DNA of 64,000 nt from JBCBSP01 sp039819095 (GTDB lineage Bacteria; Pseudomonadota; Alphaproteobacteria; Caulobacterales; Maricaulaceae). The notes beneath the pieces were generated by a model, which worked only from the letters and a program-made list of their open reading frames with translations, searched no databases and was not told the origin of the DNA. Below, one piece after another: positions 16,844 through 25,579 of the stretch; position 1 is the stretch's first letter, and the number at the start of each line of letters is the position of its first letter. The stretch is taken from assembly GCA_039819095.1 (NCBI GenBank), contig JBCBSP010000003.1, positions 248,001 to 312,000 of the forward strand. The letters are read 5' to 3'. The position numbers and the translations under genes are program-made.

Positions 16844-17785
16844 CTATTCGCGCATCCGCGCCGCAGGACAGCTCGCCAGCACGCCTCGCGCCTGCTGACC
16901 TGCGCGCAGGGCGCGGGCGGCGGCGGGAACATTGTCCACGCTGATCACTTCAGCGCCAGCATCCTTCATGGCGATATAGTCGATCTGCCCTTCGCGCTCG
17001 GCGCGGAAATCGCCAAAGCTGGTTTCAATGCTGCGCTCGGCGAGGCTTTCATCGAAGGCCGGCTCTCCGCCCTGCCCGAGGCCAAGCCAGGCGAGGATCT
17101 GGTTTTCGTCGACCCCGGCATTGGTCAGCCGCTCAAGATCGCGATCATCCCGCAGCCCGACCGAGATCAAGGCTTCGGGCGCCGCCTGGTGCATCGCAAG
17201 GGCCTGATCGCCGGTATAGGCGATGAGGATCACGCGATCGAGCGCATCGGCTTCGCGCACCGCCTCAACGATGTGGCGCTCGCTGACGCCCTTCAGGTCG
17301 AGCATCGCAAACCCGATCCCATCCAGCAGCGCCAGAGCTTCGGCGAGCGTGGGGGGCGCCTCGGCCAGCGGATGGCCTTCTGCGTCTTCCAGGCTGAGCG
17401 CCTGTATCTCGGCGAGCGTGGCGTCCGTGACCGGGCCCGTCCCGGTCGTGGTGCGGTCCAGCGTGCGATCATGCATCAGGATTAGTGCGCCATCACCGGT
17501 TTCGATGACGTCGAGTTCGACAAAGAGCGCCCCGTCCTCAAGCGAGGCGCGGATGGTGGACAGTGCGTTTTCCGCATAGCCCGTGCGCGGCCCGGCGCGG
17601 TGGGCCTGAAGGAAAGTCGCATTGCTTTCGCGAGCGCAGTCCAGAAGCGCCGGCAGGGAAACATCCTCCAGCCAGCGGGCGGCGATCGCTTCGGCTTCCA
17701 GATTCCGGTCTGGATCAAGGGGCGGCTGGCTGCAGGCGCCAAGGGCGAGGGCGCAGGTCAGAAGGGCGGCGGGAGCGAAGCGCAT
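16844..17785 (-). CDS. Glycerophosphodiester phosphodiesterase, lipoprotein
   Basis: This 313-residue GDPD-family enzyme hydrolyses glycerophosphodiesters to glycerol 3-phosphate and an alcohol. The lipoprotein signal (LLTCALALGAC, Cys 18) suggests a periplasmic membrane-anchored form. The family core is visible: AHRAG, YAENALSTI, FVELDVIETGDGALILMHD, LDRTTTGTG, and a TIM-barrel C-terminus ending in DYIAMKDAGAEVISVD. The gene starts 12 bases after the dienelactone-hydrolase-like gene, so the two probably form an operon. Its 3' end is beside the intergenic parS. Confidence 0.88.
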   Translation of the reverse strand: MRFAPAALLTCALALGACSQPPLDPDRNLEAEAIAARWLEDVSLPALLDCARESNATFLQAHRAGPRTGYAENALSTIRASLEDGALFVELDVIETGDGALILMHDRTLDRTTTGTGPVTDATLAEIQALSLEDAEGHPLAEAPPTLAEALALLDGIGFAMLDLKGVSERHIVEAVREADALDRVILIAYTGDQALAMHQAAPEALISVGLRDDRDLERLTNAGVDENQILAWLGLGQGGEPAFDESLAERSIETSFGDFRAEREGQIDYIAMKDAGAEVISVDNVPAAARALRAGQQARGVLASCPAARMRE

Positions 17786-17797
17786 CAGGGCGAAGTC

Positions 17798-18478
17798 CTA
17801 GCTGAGGTGGATTTTAAAGAAGTCGAGCGTACGCGCATTCGCGTTGGCGGCATCAGTCGCGTGATAATGTGCGCCCCCGATCCGGGCGAAGGCGTGATCG
17901 CGTTCGGGGTAGTGATGCAGGGTGATCTGAGGGTGATCTCTGAGCGCCTCCCGGATCTGATTTTGCGCTTCAGCGGGGACATATTCATCCTGTCCGGCGA
18001 TATGCAGCATAAGCGGATGGGTCAGCTCGGCCGCCTCATCCAGCCGGGTTTGAATATTGACCCCGTAATAGCCGACGCTTGCGTCTGCGTCGGTGCGGCA
18101 GGCGGTCAGGTAAGCGAGAAACCCGCCCAGGCAGTAGCCGACCGCGCCAACCTTTTCAGCGCCCGCGCGTCGGGCTGAGGCGATGGTCGCGGCGATGTCG
18201 AGAACGCCGGCGTCAGCATCGAACTTTCCGAACAGGTCGAAAGCCTGTTTCCACTCGTCCTCGGTCTGGTCAGTGAGCTGGATCCTTGGCTCGATGCGCC
18301 AGAACAGGTCTGGACAGATGGCGGTGAAACCTTTCTGGGCCAAGTCGTCACAGATTCCGCGCATGACGGCGTTCACCCCGAATATCTCCTGGATGACGAT
18401 GATGGCGGGACCGGATCCGGCCTGATACGCCATGAAGCTGCCGTCCGGGCCGGCTATGGTGGTTTCATGTCCTTGCAT
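17798..18478 (-). CDS. Dienelactone hydrolase family protein
   Basis: This 226-residue alpha/beta hydrolase of the DLH family is usually cytosolic and acts on dienelactones or other esters. The nucleophile cysteine is in GYCLGG, the aspartate in IAGQDEYVP and the histidine in ERDHAFAR, completing a Cys-Asp-His triad. The ATG at 18478 is chosen because GGAG lies 8 bases upstream; a GTG nine bases earlier would overlap that site. The true substrate is unknown. Confidence 0.88.
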   Translation of the reverse strand: MQGHETTIAGPDGSFMAYQAGSGPAIIVIQEIFGVNAVMRGICDDLAQKGFTAICPDLFWRIEPRIQLTDQTEDEWKQAFDLFGKFDADAGVLDIAATIASARRAGAEKVGAVGYCLGGFLAYLTACRTDADASVGYYGVNIQTRLDEAAELTHPLMLHIAGQDEYVPAEAQNQIREALRDHPQITLHHYPERDHAFARIGGAHYHATDAANANARTLDFFKIHLS

Positions 18479-18591
18479 GTCGGGCACTCCAGAATGTGGC
18501 AGGTGTTGGCGCTCTGGCGAGCCTGCCGGGTTCAGCCTATGGTCTTCGGTTCAGGCGGTGTCTTTTCAGCGCGAGAACAAACGAGGCGGAG

Positions 18592-18831
18592 ATGAAGGTC
18601 AATATCAATATCGATTGCACCCCGGTTGAGGCGCGCAGCTTTTTCGGTTTGCCCGACGTCACGCCGTTGAACGATCAGCTTGTCGAGGAGATGAAATCGC
18701 GGATGAGCGCCAACCTCGACGCCCTTGAACCGGAAGCACTCATGCGCTCATGGATGTCGATGGGCGGAGAGTGGCAGAAGCAATTCATGTCCATGATGAA
18801 CACGGCCGCTACGCCAGGTTCTGAACGCTAG
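18592..18831 (+). CDS. Small conserved protein (DUF6489-like)
   Basis: The 79-residue cytosolic protein begins MKVNINIDCTPVEARSFFGLPDV, and its C-terminal half is helical (EALMRSWMSMGGEWQKQFMSMM). Proteins with this opening are common in alphaproteobacteria as a short family of unknown function, which I recall as DUF6489. The ATG at 18592 follows a GAGGCGGA ribosome-binding site. It lies 21 bases before mnmE and is probably co-transcribed with it. Confidence 0.75.
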   Translation: MKVNINIDCTPVEARSFFGLPDVTPLNDQLVEEMKSRMSANLDALEPEALMRSWMSMGGEWQKQFMSMMNTAATPGSER

Positions 18832-18852
18832 CTTCGCACCCATTCCAGCCTC

Positions 18853-20172
18853 ATGACCGATACCATCTTTGCTCTGGCCAGCGCGCCCGGTCGTGCGGGA
18901 ATTGCGGTCATGCGCGTGTCAGGACCGCTGGCTGGCTCCACGCTTCGGGCCCTGACTGGCGAGCGTCTGCCGCCGGAGCGTCGGGCGGCGCTGCGCAAGC
19001 TTCGCGATGAGGGCGGCGTGGCTCTGGACGAGGCTCTCGCGCTCTGGTTCGCTGGGCCGCGCAGTTTTACCGGAGAGGATAGCATCGAGCTGCACCTGCA
19101 TGGCGGGGGGGCCGTCATTGCTGCGGTGAGTGCGCGGCTTGCTGAGCTCGGCCTTCGCCCGGCTGAACCGGGTGAGTTCACCCGGCGGGCGTTTGAGAAT
19201 GAAAAGCTCGATCTCACCGAGGCGGAAGGCCTGGCTGATCTGATTGACGCGGAGACGGAAGGCCAGCGCGCGCAGGCCCTCGCCCAGATGTCAGGCGCGC
19301 TGCGGCGGCTTTATGAGCAGTGGCGCGATCGATTGATCGATATCCTCGCAGCGATTGAAGGCGAGATTGATTTTCCTGATGAAGGTGATGTGCCGGACGC
19401 GCTTGCGTCCACTGCCGGGTCCGGGCTGGCCGCGCTGATCGCGGAGCTGGCCGAGCATCTCGATGATGATCGGCGCGGCGAGCGAGTCCGTGAAGGTTTC
19501 ACGATCGCTCTGATTGGCGAGCCGAACGCGGGTAAATCCTCCCTGCTCAATGCACTCACTCAGCGAGACGCAGCGATTGTTACGGAGATCCCCGGCACGA
19601 CACGTGATGTTGTGGAGGTGCGTCAGGTTCGCAGCGGCTTCCCTATTATACTTGCAGACACGGCCGGATTGAGGCGAGCGGTCGATCAGGTGGAGGCTGA
19701 AGGCGTGAGGCGCGCCCTGGCGCGAGCCGAGACGGCGGATCTGCGTCTGGGTGTGGTCGATGTTTCACGTGAAACATTGCGAGCGGTTGAGCCCCACCTG
19801 AAGACCGGCGATGCACTGGTGTTCAACAAGTGCGATCTGGGGACGCTCAATGACGTGAACTGGCCTAATTATTTCTTTGTTTCAACGAAGACGGGGGACG
19901 GTCTCGCTGAGCTTAGTGACTGGATTGACCAGCAGGTATTGAAGCGTCTTTCAGTCCGAGAAACCCCGGCTCTGTCGAGGGCCCGGCATCGCCATGCTGT
20001 CGAGACGGCCCATGATGCGCTGGTTCGCGCGCAAGCTCACTTGTCCGGCCAGGCTGAGCTCGCGGGCGCTGAAGCCCATATCGCAGCGCGCGCCCTAGCG
20101 AGTCTGACCGGGGGCGTGGATGTCGAGGATGTGCTTGACCGCGTCTTCAGCCAATTCTGCATTGGAAAATAG
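18853..20172 (+). CDS. mnmE: tRNA modification GTPase MnmE (TrmE)
   Basis: With MnmG, MnmE installs the aminomethyl-type group on U34 of wobble tRNAs. The 439-residue protein has the N-terminal tetrahydrofolate-binding domain (IFALASAPGRAGIAVMRVSG), a helical domain, and an inserted G domain with GEPNAGKS (222-229), DTAGLR and NKCD. The C-terminal FCIGK follows. A perfect parS site lies within codons 303-308, encoding VSRET (V304-T308) inside the G domain. mnmG follows. Confidence 0.96.
   Translation: MTDTIFALASAPGRAGIAVMRVSGPLAGSTLRALTGERLPPERRAALRKLRDEGGVALDEALALWFAGPRSFTGEDSIELHLHGGGAVIAAVSARLAELGLRPAEPGEFTRRAFENEKLDLTEAEGLADLIDAETEGQRAQALAQMSGALRRLYEQWRDRLIDILAAIEGEIDFPDEGDVPDALASTAGSGLAALIAELAEHLDDDRRGERVREGFTIALIGEPNAGKSSLLNALTQRDAAIVTEIPGTTRDVVEVRQVRSGFPIILADTAGLRRAVDQVEAEGVRRALARAETADLRLGVVDVSRETLRAVEPHLKTGDALVFNKCDLGTLNDVNWPNYFFVSTKTGDGLAELSDWIDQQVLKRLSVRETPALSRARHRHAVETAHDALVRAQAHLSGQAELAGAEAHIAARALASLTGGVDVEDVLDRVFSQFCIGK
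19761..19776. promoter_or_regulatory. parS: parS partition site inside mnmE (perfect)
   Basis: TGTTTCACGTGAAACA is a 16 of 16 match to the ParB-binding consensus. It is read in frame within mnmE as part of codons D303 to T308, giving the peptide VSRET. Confidence 0.95.
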
Positions 20173-20273
20173 CAAGAGGATCCTGCCGACCTGCGGGGCC
20201 TCGACTCAGGACCCGCTTATCCTTATTTACCCAGCCTCCTTGATCGTACCCTTCAGCCTTGGACCCAAGCTTG

Positions 20274-22166
20274 ATGTTGCTGAACCCGCGCACCCTCGCC
20301 AGATCATCCTGGGACGTCATCGTGATCGGCGGCGGCCATGCGGGCTGCGAAGCTGCGAGCGCTGCGGCGCGCTATGGTGCGGCGACCCTGCTTTTAACGC
20401 ACCGCTTCGAAACGATTGGCGAGATGTCCTGCAATCCTGCGATTGGCGGGCTCGGGAAAGGCCATCTCGTGCGTGAAGTGGATGCGCTTGACGGGTTGAT
20501 GGGCCGGATCGCCGACGCATCCGGCATTCAGTTCCGCATGCTCAACCGATCAAAGGGCCCGGCTGTGCGGGGCCCACGGACCCAGTCCGACCGACGCCTC
20601 TATCGCGAAGCGATGCAAAAGGCGGTCCTTGAGCAGGACGGTCTCGACATTCTCGCCTGCGCCGCCGAGGATTTGGTGGTGGAGAAGGGTCGCTGCGTCG
20701 GGGTGATTGATGGCGAAGGGCGATCCTATCGCGCGCCGAGCATCGTTCTGACCACCGGCACTTTCCTCAAGGGCGTGATTCATCGCGGCGCGGACCGTAT
20801 TCCGGCTGGCCGCGATGGAGAGGCGCCGGCGATCGGCTTGTCGGATCGGCTCTACAGTCTCGGTCTGAAAATGGGTCGTCTGAAAACCGGCACCCCGGCG
20901 CGCCTCGATGCACGCTCGATCAAGTGGGATGGAATGGACATGCAGCCGGCTGATGATCAGCCCGTCCCGTTTTCATTTCTCACCGATCGGATTGAGATTC
21001 CCCAGATCGCCTGCGGCGTCACACGCACGGTGGAGGCCACGCACAGGATCATTGCGGCCAATCTTGATCAATCCGCCGTCTATGGCGGGGCGATTTCCGG
21101 TCGTGGCCCGCGCTATTGCCCCTCGATTGAGGACAAGGTGGTTCGGTTCGCTGATCGCGATAATCATCAGATCTTCCTGGAGCCGGAGGGTCTTGATGAC
21201 GATACCATCTACCCGAATGGCATCTCCACTTCGCTGCCTGCTGATGTTCAGGATGCTTTCCTGCGCACAATCCCGGGGCTGGAAGAGGTTGTGGTCAAGC
21301 GCCACGGCTACGCCATCGAGTATGATTATGTCGATCCGCGTGAACTGACCGCCACGCTGGAGGTCCGCGCTCTGCCAGGCCTTTGGCTGGCCGGTCAGAT
21401 CAATGGCACGACCGGGTATGAAGAGGCGGCGGCTCAGGGTCTCATGGCTGGCGCGAATGCGGCGCGCCGTGCAGACTCAGGCGCTGAACCGTTCATTCTC
21501 GACCGTTCGCAGGCCTATATCGGTGTTATGATCGATGATCTCATCACGTGTGGTGTTACCGAGCCCTACCGGATGTTCACCTCTCGAGCGGAATACCGCC
21601 TCACACTCCGCGCCGACAACGCCGATCAGCGTCTCACCGATATCGGTGAGCGCGCCGGGCTGATCGGCTCGCGTCGCTCGGCGGCCTGGGCGGCCAAGCG
21701 AAGTGAGTTGCAGACGGCGCGCGAAGCCGTGCGGTCGCTCACCCTGACCCCGACACAGGCGCGTCGAGCGGGTCTGGCGGTGAACGAGGATGGAAAGCGC
21801 CGATCCGCGCTGGAGCTTCTTTCATACCCCGACACCGAATTTGGCGACCTGCAGCGGGTGTGGCCGGAGCTCTCAGACTTTTCCCAAGAAGTGAAGGGCC
21901 AGATCGAGATTGACGCGGTCTATCATGGCTATCTTGACCGTCAGGAGGCCGACATCCTGGCATTCCGCCGGGATGAGGGCGTACGTATTCCCGTCGGATT
22001 CGACTATGGCTCGGTTGGCGGCCTGTCCAACGAGGCGCGTCAGAAGCTGGAGGCGGTCCGTCCCGCCACGCTCGGCCAGGCCGGTCGTATCGAGGGCGTC
22101 ACGCCTGGTGCGCTGACCGCCTTGCTCGCGCGGTTGAAGCGCGGAGCGGCCAAGGCGGCGGGCTAG
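20274..22166 (+). CDS. mnmG: tRNA uridine-5-carboxymethylaminomethyl modification enzyme MnmG (GidA)
   Basis: MnmG is the FAD-dependent partner of MnmE. The 630-residue protein shows the FAD loop GGGHAG at residues 19-24, ETIGEMSCNPAIGGLGKGHL, RTQSDRRLYREAMQ and GQINGTTGYEEAAAQG, plus the C-terminal helical domain. The ATG at 20274 is preferred over an in-frame TTG at 20259. The gene is followed after one base by rsmG, so the pair is coupled. Confidence 0.96.
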   Translation: MLLNPRTLARSSWDVIVIGGGHAGCEAASAAARYGAATLLLTHRFETIGEMSCNPAIGGLGKGHLVREVDALDGLMGRIADASGIQFRMLNRSKGPAVRGPRTQSDRRLYREAMQKAVLEQDGLDILACAAEDLVVEKGRCVGVIDGEGRSYRAPSIVLTTGTFLKGVIHRGADRIPAGRDGEAPAIGLSDRLYSLGLKMGRLKTGTPARLDARSIKWDGMDMQPADDQPVPFSFLTDRIEIPQIACGVTRTVEATHRIIAANLDQSAVYGGAISGRGPRYCPSIEDKVVRFADRDNHQIFLEPEGLDDDTIYPNGISTSLPADVQDAFLRTIPGLEEVVVKRHGYAIEYDYVDPRELTATLEVRALPGLWLAGQINGTTGYEEAAAQGLMAGANAARRADSGAEPFILDRSQAYIGVMIDDLITCGVTEPYRMFTSRAEYRLTLRADNADQRLTDIGERAGLIGSRRSAAWAAKRSELQTAREAVRSLTLTPTQARRAGLAVNEDGKRRSALELLSYPDTEFGDLQRVWPELSDFSQEVKGQIEIDAVYHGYLDRQEADILAFRRDEGVRIPVGFDYGSVGGLSNEARQKLEAVRPATLGQAGRIEGVTPGALTALLARLKRGAAKAAG

Positions 22167-22167
22167 G

Positions 22168-22827
22168 ATGGCTCTGCCAGCCATATATGATCGTGAGCAT
22201 TTTGACGCCGAGGCGTTTCAGGCGGCGACAGGTGTTTCACGTGAAACACTGCGCCGCTTCGAGGCCTGGCGGGCGTTGCTCGAACGCCGCAATGGCGAGC
22301 TCAACCTCGTCGGACGTTCAACGCTCAGCGACTTCTGGCGGCGCCATGCCTATGATGGTTTTCAGCTGATTCAGTCGGCGCCGAACGGCGTACGCTGGCT
22401 GGATATCGGATCCGGCGCCGGTATTCCCGGCGTCTCCATTGCACTCGGCCTGCTTGATCGGGCCGTTCCAGGCGGTGAGGTGGTGATGGTGGAATCCATC
22501 GCCAAGAAGGCGCGTGTTATCGAGGAAACCGTCGCTGTGACCGACGCCCCGGCTCGCGTGCTGTCGGTGCGCGCAGAATCGTTGGACCTTACGACCCGCT
22601 ATGACGTGGTAACGGCGCGCGCTGTCGCGAGCCTTGATCGTCTCTTTGACTACCTTCATCCGTTTGTGGAAAACGGCGCGATTGCGCTCCTACCCAAGGG
22701 TCGGGCGCATGAAGAGGAATTGACCGCCGCCCGCAAAAGCTGGACCTTCGAGGTTGAGGTCATACCCAGTCTGACCGCCCGGGAGGCGGCTATCCTCCGC
22801 ATTGAAAGGCTTGCCCGTGTCCGCTGA
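22168..22827 (+). CDS. rsmG: 16S rRNA (guanine-527-N7)-methyltransferase RsmG (GidB)
   Basis: RsmG methylates G527 of 16S rRNA; loss gives low-level streptomycin resistance in many bacteria. The 219-residue protein has LDIGSGAGIPG (78-88) as the S-adenosylmethionine loop, VESIAKKARVIEE, VTARAVASL and LLPKG. A perfect parS site lies in codons 22-27, where it encodes VSRET. Its 3' end overlaps the start of parA. Confidence 0.96.
   Translation: MALPAIYDREHFDAEAFQAATGVSRETLRRFEAWRALLERRNGELNLVGRSTLSDFWRRHAYDGFQLIQSAPNGVRWLDIGSGAGIPGVSIALGLLDRAVPGGEVVMVESIAKKARVIEETVAVTDAPARVLSVRAESLDLTTRYDVVTARAVASLDRLFDYLHPFVENGAIALLPKGRAHEEELTAARKSWTFEVEVIPSLTAREAAILRIERLARVR
22233..22248. promoter_or_regulatory. 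parS: parS partition site inside rsmG (perfect)
   Basis: TGTTTCACGTGAAACA is a 16 of 16 match to the ParB-binding consensus, located 0.6 kb before parA. It is read in frame as VSRET near the rsmG N-terminus (residues 23-27). Confidence 0.95.
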
Positions 22828-23641
22828 TCCGTCCCCTCCGAAAGTTATCGCCATCGCCAATCAGAAGGGCGGTGTCGGAAAGACTACGACGGCCATCAAT
22901 CTGGCGACCGCTCTGGCCGCAATCGGAAAAGAGGTCGTGGTCCTAGACCTTGATCCGCAGGGCAATGCCTCAACCGGGCTCGGCGTTCCGCTGAGTGATC
23001 GCAAGGCGACCTCCTATGATGTTCTGGTCAATGAGCGCCCGCTTGAGGACGCGTTGATCCCCACGGCGGTGCCGCAGCTCTCCATCATTCCGTCGGACGT
23101 GGATCTGTCCGGCGCCGAGCTGGAGCTGGCGAGCGCGCCGCGCCGGTCATACCGGCTTCGCCATGCGATTGAGCGCTTCCGCCGGGCGCTGAGTGCGAAA
23201 GGCGCTGGGTGTGATTACATTCTGATCGACTGCCCGCCTTCGCTGAACCTTCTGACCGTCAATGCGATGACGGCATCAGATTCAGTGCTGGTTCCGCTGC
23301 AGTGCGAGTTCTTCGCGCTGGAGGGCCTTTCCCAGCTGATGCGAACGATCGATCTTGTTCGGGGCAATCTCAATAAAAACCTTGATATACAAGGTGTTGT
23401 GCTCACAATGTACGATAAGAGGAATAATCTCTCAGGCCAGGTTGCTGCGGACGTTCGGTCGCATTTTGGCGATAAGGTCTATCAGACCATGATCCCGCGC
23501 AATGTCCGCGTTTCCGAAGCCCCGTCCTTCGGAAAGCCGGTCTTGCTGTATGATCTTCAGTGCTCGGGAGCGCAGGCTTATATTGATCTGGCCCGTGAGG
23601 TCGTCAAACAGGAGCGCCAGGCCGCCCTGGCGCCGGCGTGA
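22817..23641 (+). CDS. parA: Chromosome partitioning ATPase ParA
   Basis: ParA is a Walker-type DNA-binding ATPase that moves the ParB-parS complex to the new pole. The 274-residue protein has the deviant Walker A KGGVGKTT (17-24), DLDPQGNASTGLG, DYILIDCPPSLNLLT and a C-terminal basic DNA-binding surface. The GTG at 22817 follows AAAGG with a seven-base spacer; a TTG at 22802 is less likely. It overlaps rsmG by 11 bases and is followed seven bases later by parB. Confidence 0.95.
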   Translation: MSADPSPPKVIAIANQKGGVGKTTTAINLATALAAIGKEVVVLDLDPQGNASTGLGVPLSDRKATSYDVLVNERPLEDALIPTAVPQLSIIPSDVDLSGAELELASAPRRSYRLRHAIERFRRALSAKGAGCDYILIDCPPSLNLLTVNAMTASDSVLVPLQCEFFALEGLSQLMRTIDLVRGNLNKNLDIQGVVLTMYDKRNNLSGQVAADVRSHFGDKVYQTMIPRNVRVSEAPSFGKPVLLYDLQCSGAQAYIDLAREVVKQERQAALAPA

Positions 23642-23648
23642 GCCCGTC

Positions 23649-24569
23649 ATGAGCGATGAGCGAGACGCTTCGCGCCCCTCGCGGGCTCAAGAGCGCGGCC
23701 TTGGCCGGGGCTTGTCCGCTCTGCTGGGTGAGCAGGACGAGGCGCCGGCTTCAATCGACTCTGGTGATGAGCGTTCAGGCGTTCGCGCGCTGCCGGTTGA
23801 GCTGATTGAAGCCAACCCGGACCAGCCGCGGCGGAGCTTTGGTGAATCTGAACTGGACGATCTGGCGGCATCTATCAGCGATAAAGGCGTGTTGCAGCCT
23901 ATTCTGGTGCGACCTTTGCCCGGAGCAGACCGGTTCCAGATCGTCGCTGGCGAACGACGCTGGCGCGCCGCTCAGAAGGCCCGCCTGCACGAGGTGCCCT
24001 GCATTGTTCGCGAGTTCACCGATCGCGAAACCCTTGAAATCGCCATCGTGGAGAATGTCCAGCGCGCAGACCTGAACGCGGTTGAAGAAGCCCGGGCCTT
24101 TCGCCAACTTGTTGAGGCGTTTGGCCATACCCAGGAAGAGATTGCGCGCGCCATCGGAAAATCGCGGACTCACGTTGCCAACACGCTGCGTTTGCTGAAC
24201 TTTCCGCAAGCCATCATCGATCATCTTGAGCGCGGCGACATCACCGCCGGCCACGCCCGCGCGGCGGCGAGCGCTCCGGATCCCGAGGCGCTGGTTGGGC
24301 GCATCCTGGCTGAGGGTCTTTCGGTTCGAGCCACCGAGGCTGAAGCGCGGAAAACTTCCGGAGGCGGAAAACCGCGTCCGCGATCCTCGCCCTTGCCAGA
24401 GAAAGACGCCGATACCCGCGCGCTGGAGGCAGACCTGGCTGAGCGATTGGGGCTGGATGTGGAAATCCGACATGACGGTGAGGCCGGCGAGCTGCGCGTG
24501 CGGTATTCGAGCCTCGATCAACTGGACGATTTATGCCGACGCCTCAATTCGGGGTCCGGCGCTTACTAG
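23649..24569 (+). CDS. parB: Chromosome partitioning protein ParB (CTPase, parS-binding)
   Basis: ParB loads at parS as a CTP-dependent clamp and stimulates ParA. The 306-residue protein has the ParA-activating N-terminal RGLGRGLSALLG (16-27), the CTP-binding GERRWRAA motif (101-108), VENVQRADLNAVEEA, a helix-turn-helix about residues 160-182 (TQEEIARAIGKSRTHVANTL), a disordered linker and a C-terminal dimerisation domain. The start at 23649 matches the family N-terminus; the frame is open earlier inside parA. Three parS sites lie upstream in this window. Confidence 0.96.
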   Translation: MSDERDASRPSRAQERGLGRGLSALLGEQDEAPASIDSGDERSGVRALPVELIEANPDQPRRSFGESELDDLAASISDKGVLQPILVRPLPGADRFQIVAGERRWRAAQKARLHEVPCIVREFTDRETLEIAIVENVQRADLNAVEEARAFRQLVEAFGHTQEEIARAIGKSRTHVANTLRLLNFPQAIIDHLERGDITAGHARAAASAPDPEALVGRILAEGLSVRATEAEARKTSGGGKPRPRSSPLPEKDADTRALEADLAERLGLDVEIRHDGEAGELRVRYSSLDQLDDLCRRLNSGSGAY

Positions 24570-24657
24570 GCTTGCCTAGCTGTAGCGCTCTGAATTCTAA
24601 ACGCAATATGAATGCCGGCGCCATCAGTGCGCCGTATTCCACTGTGATGCTCGCTGT

Positions 24658-25488
24658 ATGATGCTGACCTTGCTTCTTCTTTCCGCTGCGACTTCGCTCG
24701 CCGGCCCGGCCTCAAGCCCCTTCGCTTCAATTCTGGCGCAGGAGATCGCTGCTGCGCCCGTTCCGGACAGCGCGTCCGCCCCGCTGGATCCTGAACCGGA
24801 GACTGGCCCGGTGACCGATGTCCTCCCCGTCTCTGATCCGTCTCAGGAAGTCGATGCGCCGGCTGAATCTCCTGATACAGAGGATTTCGCCAGGATCGAG
24901 CCTGACGCTCCTGAGCGGACAGTGATGCAGGAAATCGAACGTGTGGAGGCTTATCTGACCGGCCTGCAGACCGTTGCGGCGCGCTTTACTCAGGTCGGCC
25001 CGGACAATGTTCCGCTGACCGGTGATTTCTGGCTGGATCGACCGGGGCGGGTTCGTTTCGAGTATGACGCACCGAGCCCGATCCTGATCGTTGCCGATGG
25101 GAGCACGGTTGCGATCGCGGACACCGCGCTTGAAACCGTTGAACGCGGTCCCATCCGGTCCACGCCCATGCGCTGGTTGCTGAGCGAGACACTGAATCTA
25201 GCCGATAGCGGAGCGGTGCTCGATGCGGCCCGCTTTGATGGAGTGCTGTATTTCACCCTGCAGGACCCGGAGGGGGAAACCGAGGGACGTCTCACTCTGA
25301 TTTTCGACGATGCGGATCCGGCTTTGCCGGTCTCGGCTATGGCTTTTACCGGCTGGTATGCGATCGACGCGATGGGGGGGCTCACCCAGTTTCGTTTCGA
25401 GGACATCCGGCTTGGCGACACTCTTGATCCGCGCCTATTCATTCTCGACGATCCTGAAGAGGATGGTCGGCGAGGGCGTCGGCGTTGA
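24658..25488 (+). CDS. lolA: LolA-type outer-membrane lipoprotein carrier with disordered linker
   Basis: LolA carries lipoproteins across the periplasm from LolCDE to the outer membrane. The 276-residue protein has a signal peptide, then a roughly 60-residue Pro/Asp/Glu-rich linker not usual for the roughly 200-residue family. The LolA fold follows from about residue 88: VEAYLTGLQTVAARFTQ, GDFWLDRPGRVRFEYDAPSP, and a late GGLTQFRFEDI. It follows parB by 88 bases and converges on holA. Confidence 0.85.
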   Translation: MMLTLLLLSAATSLAGPASSPFASILAQEIAAAPVPDSASAPLDPEPETGPVTDVLPVSDPSQEVDAPAESPDTEDFARIEPDAPERTVMQEIERVEAYLTGLQTVAARFTQVGPDNVPLTGDFWLDRPGRVRFEYDAPSPILIVADGSTVAIADTALETVERGPIRSTPMRWLLSETLNLADSGAVLDAARFDGVLYFTLQDPEGETEGRLTLIFDDADPALPVSAMAFTGWYAIDAMGGLTQFRFEDIRLGDTLDPRLFILDDPEEDGRRGRRR

Positions 25489-25520
25489 AAACGGTCTGAC
25501 CAGGCTGTGGGTTAATGTGG

Positions 25521-25544
25521 AAACAGTGATTCAGATAACTGTTT
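25521..25544. terminator. Possible bidirectional terminator between lolA and holA
   Basis: AAACAGT (25521-25527) and ACTGTTT (25538-25544) form a seven-base stem with a ten-base loop, and TCTC follows. It lies between convergent genes. The stem is AT-rich and weak, so the call is tentative. Confidence 0.35.
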
Positions 25545-25579
25545 TCTCTGATTGATTTCAGTATTATCGAGTATTCTAC

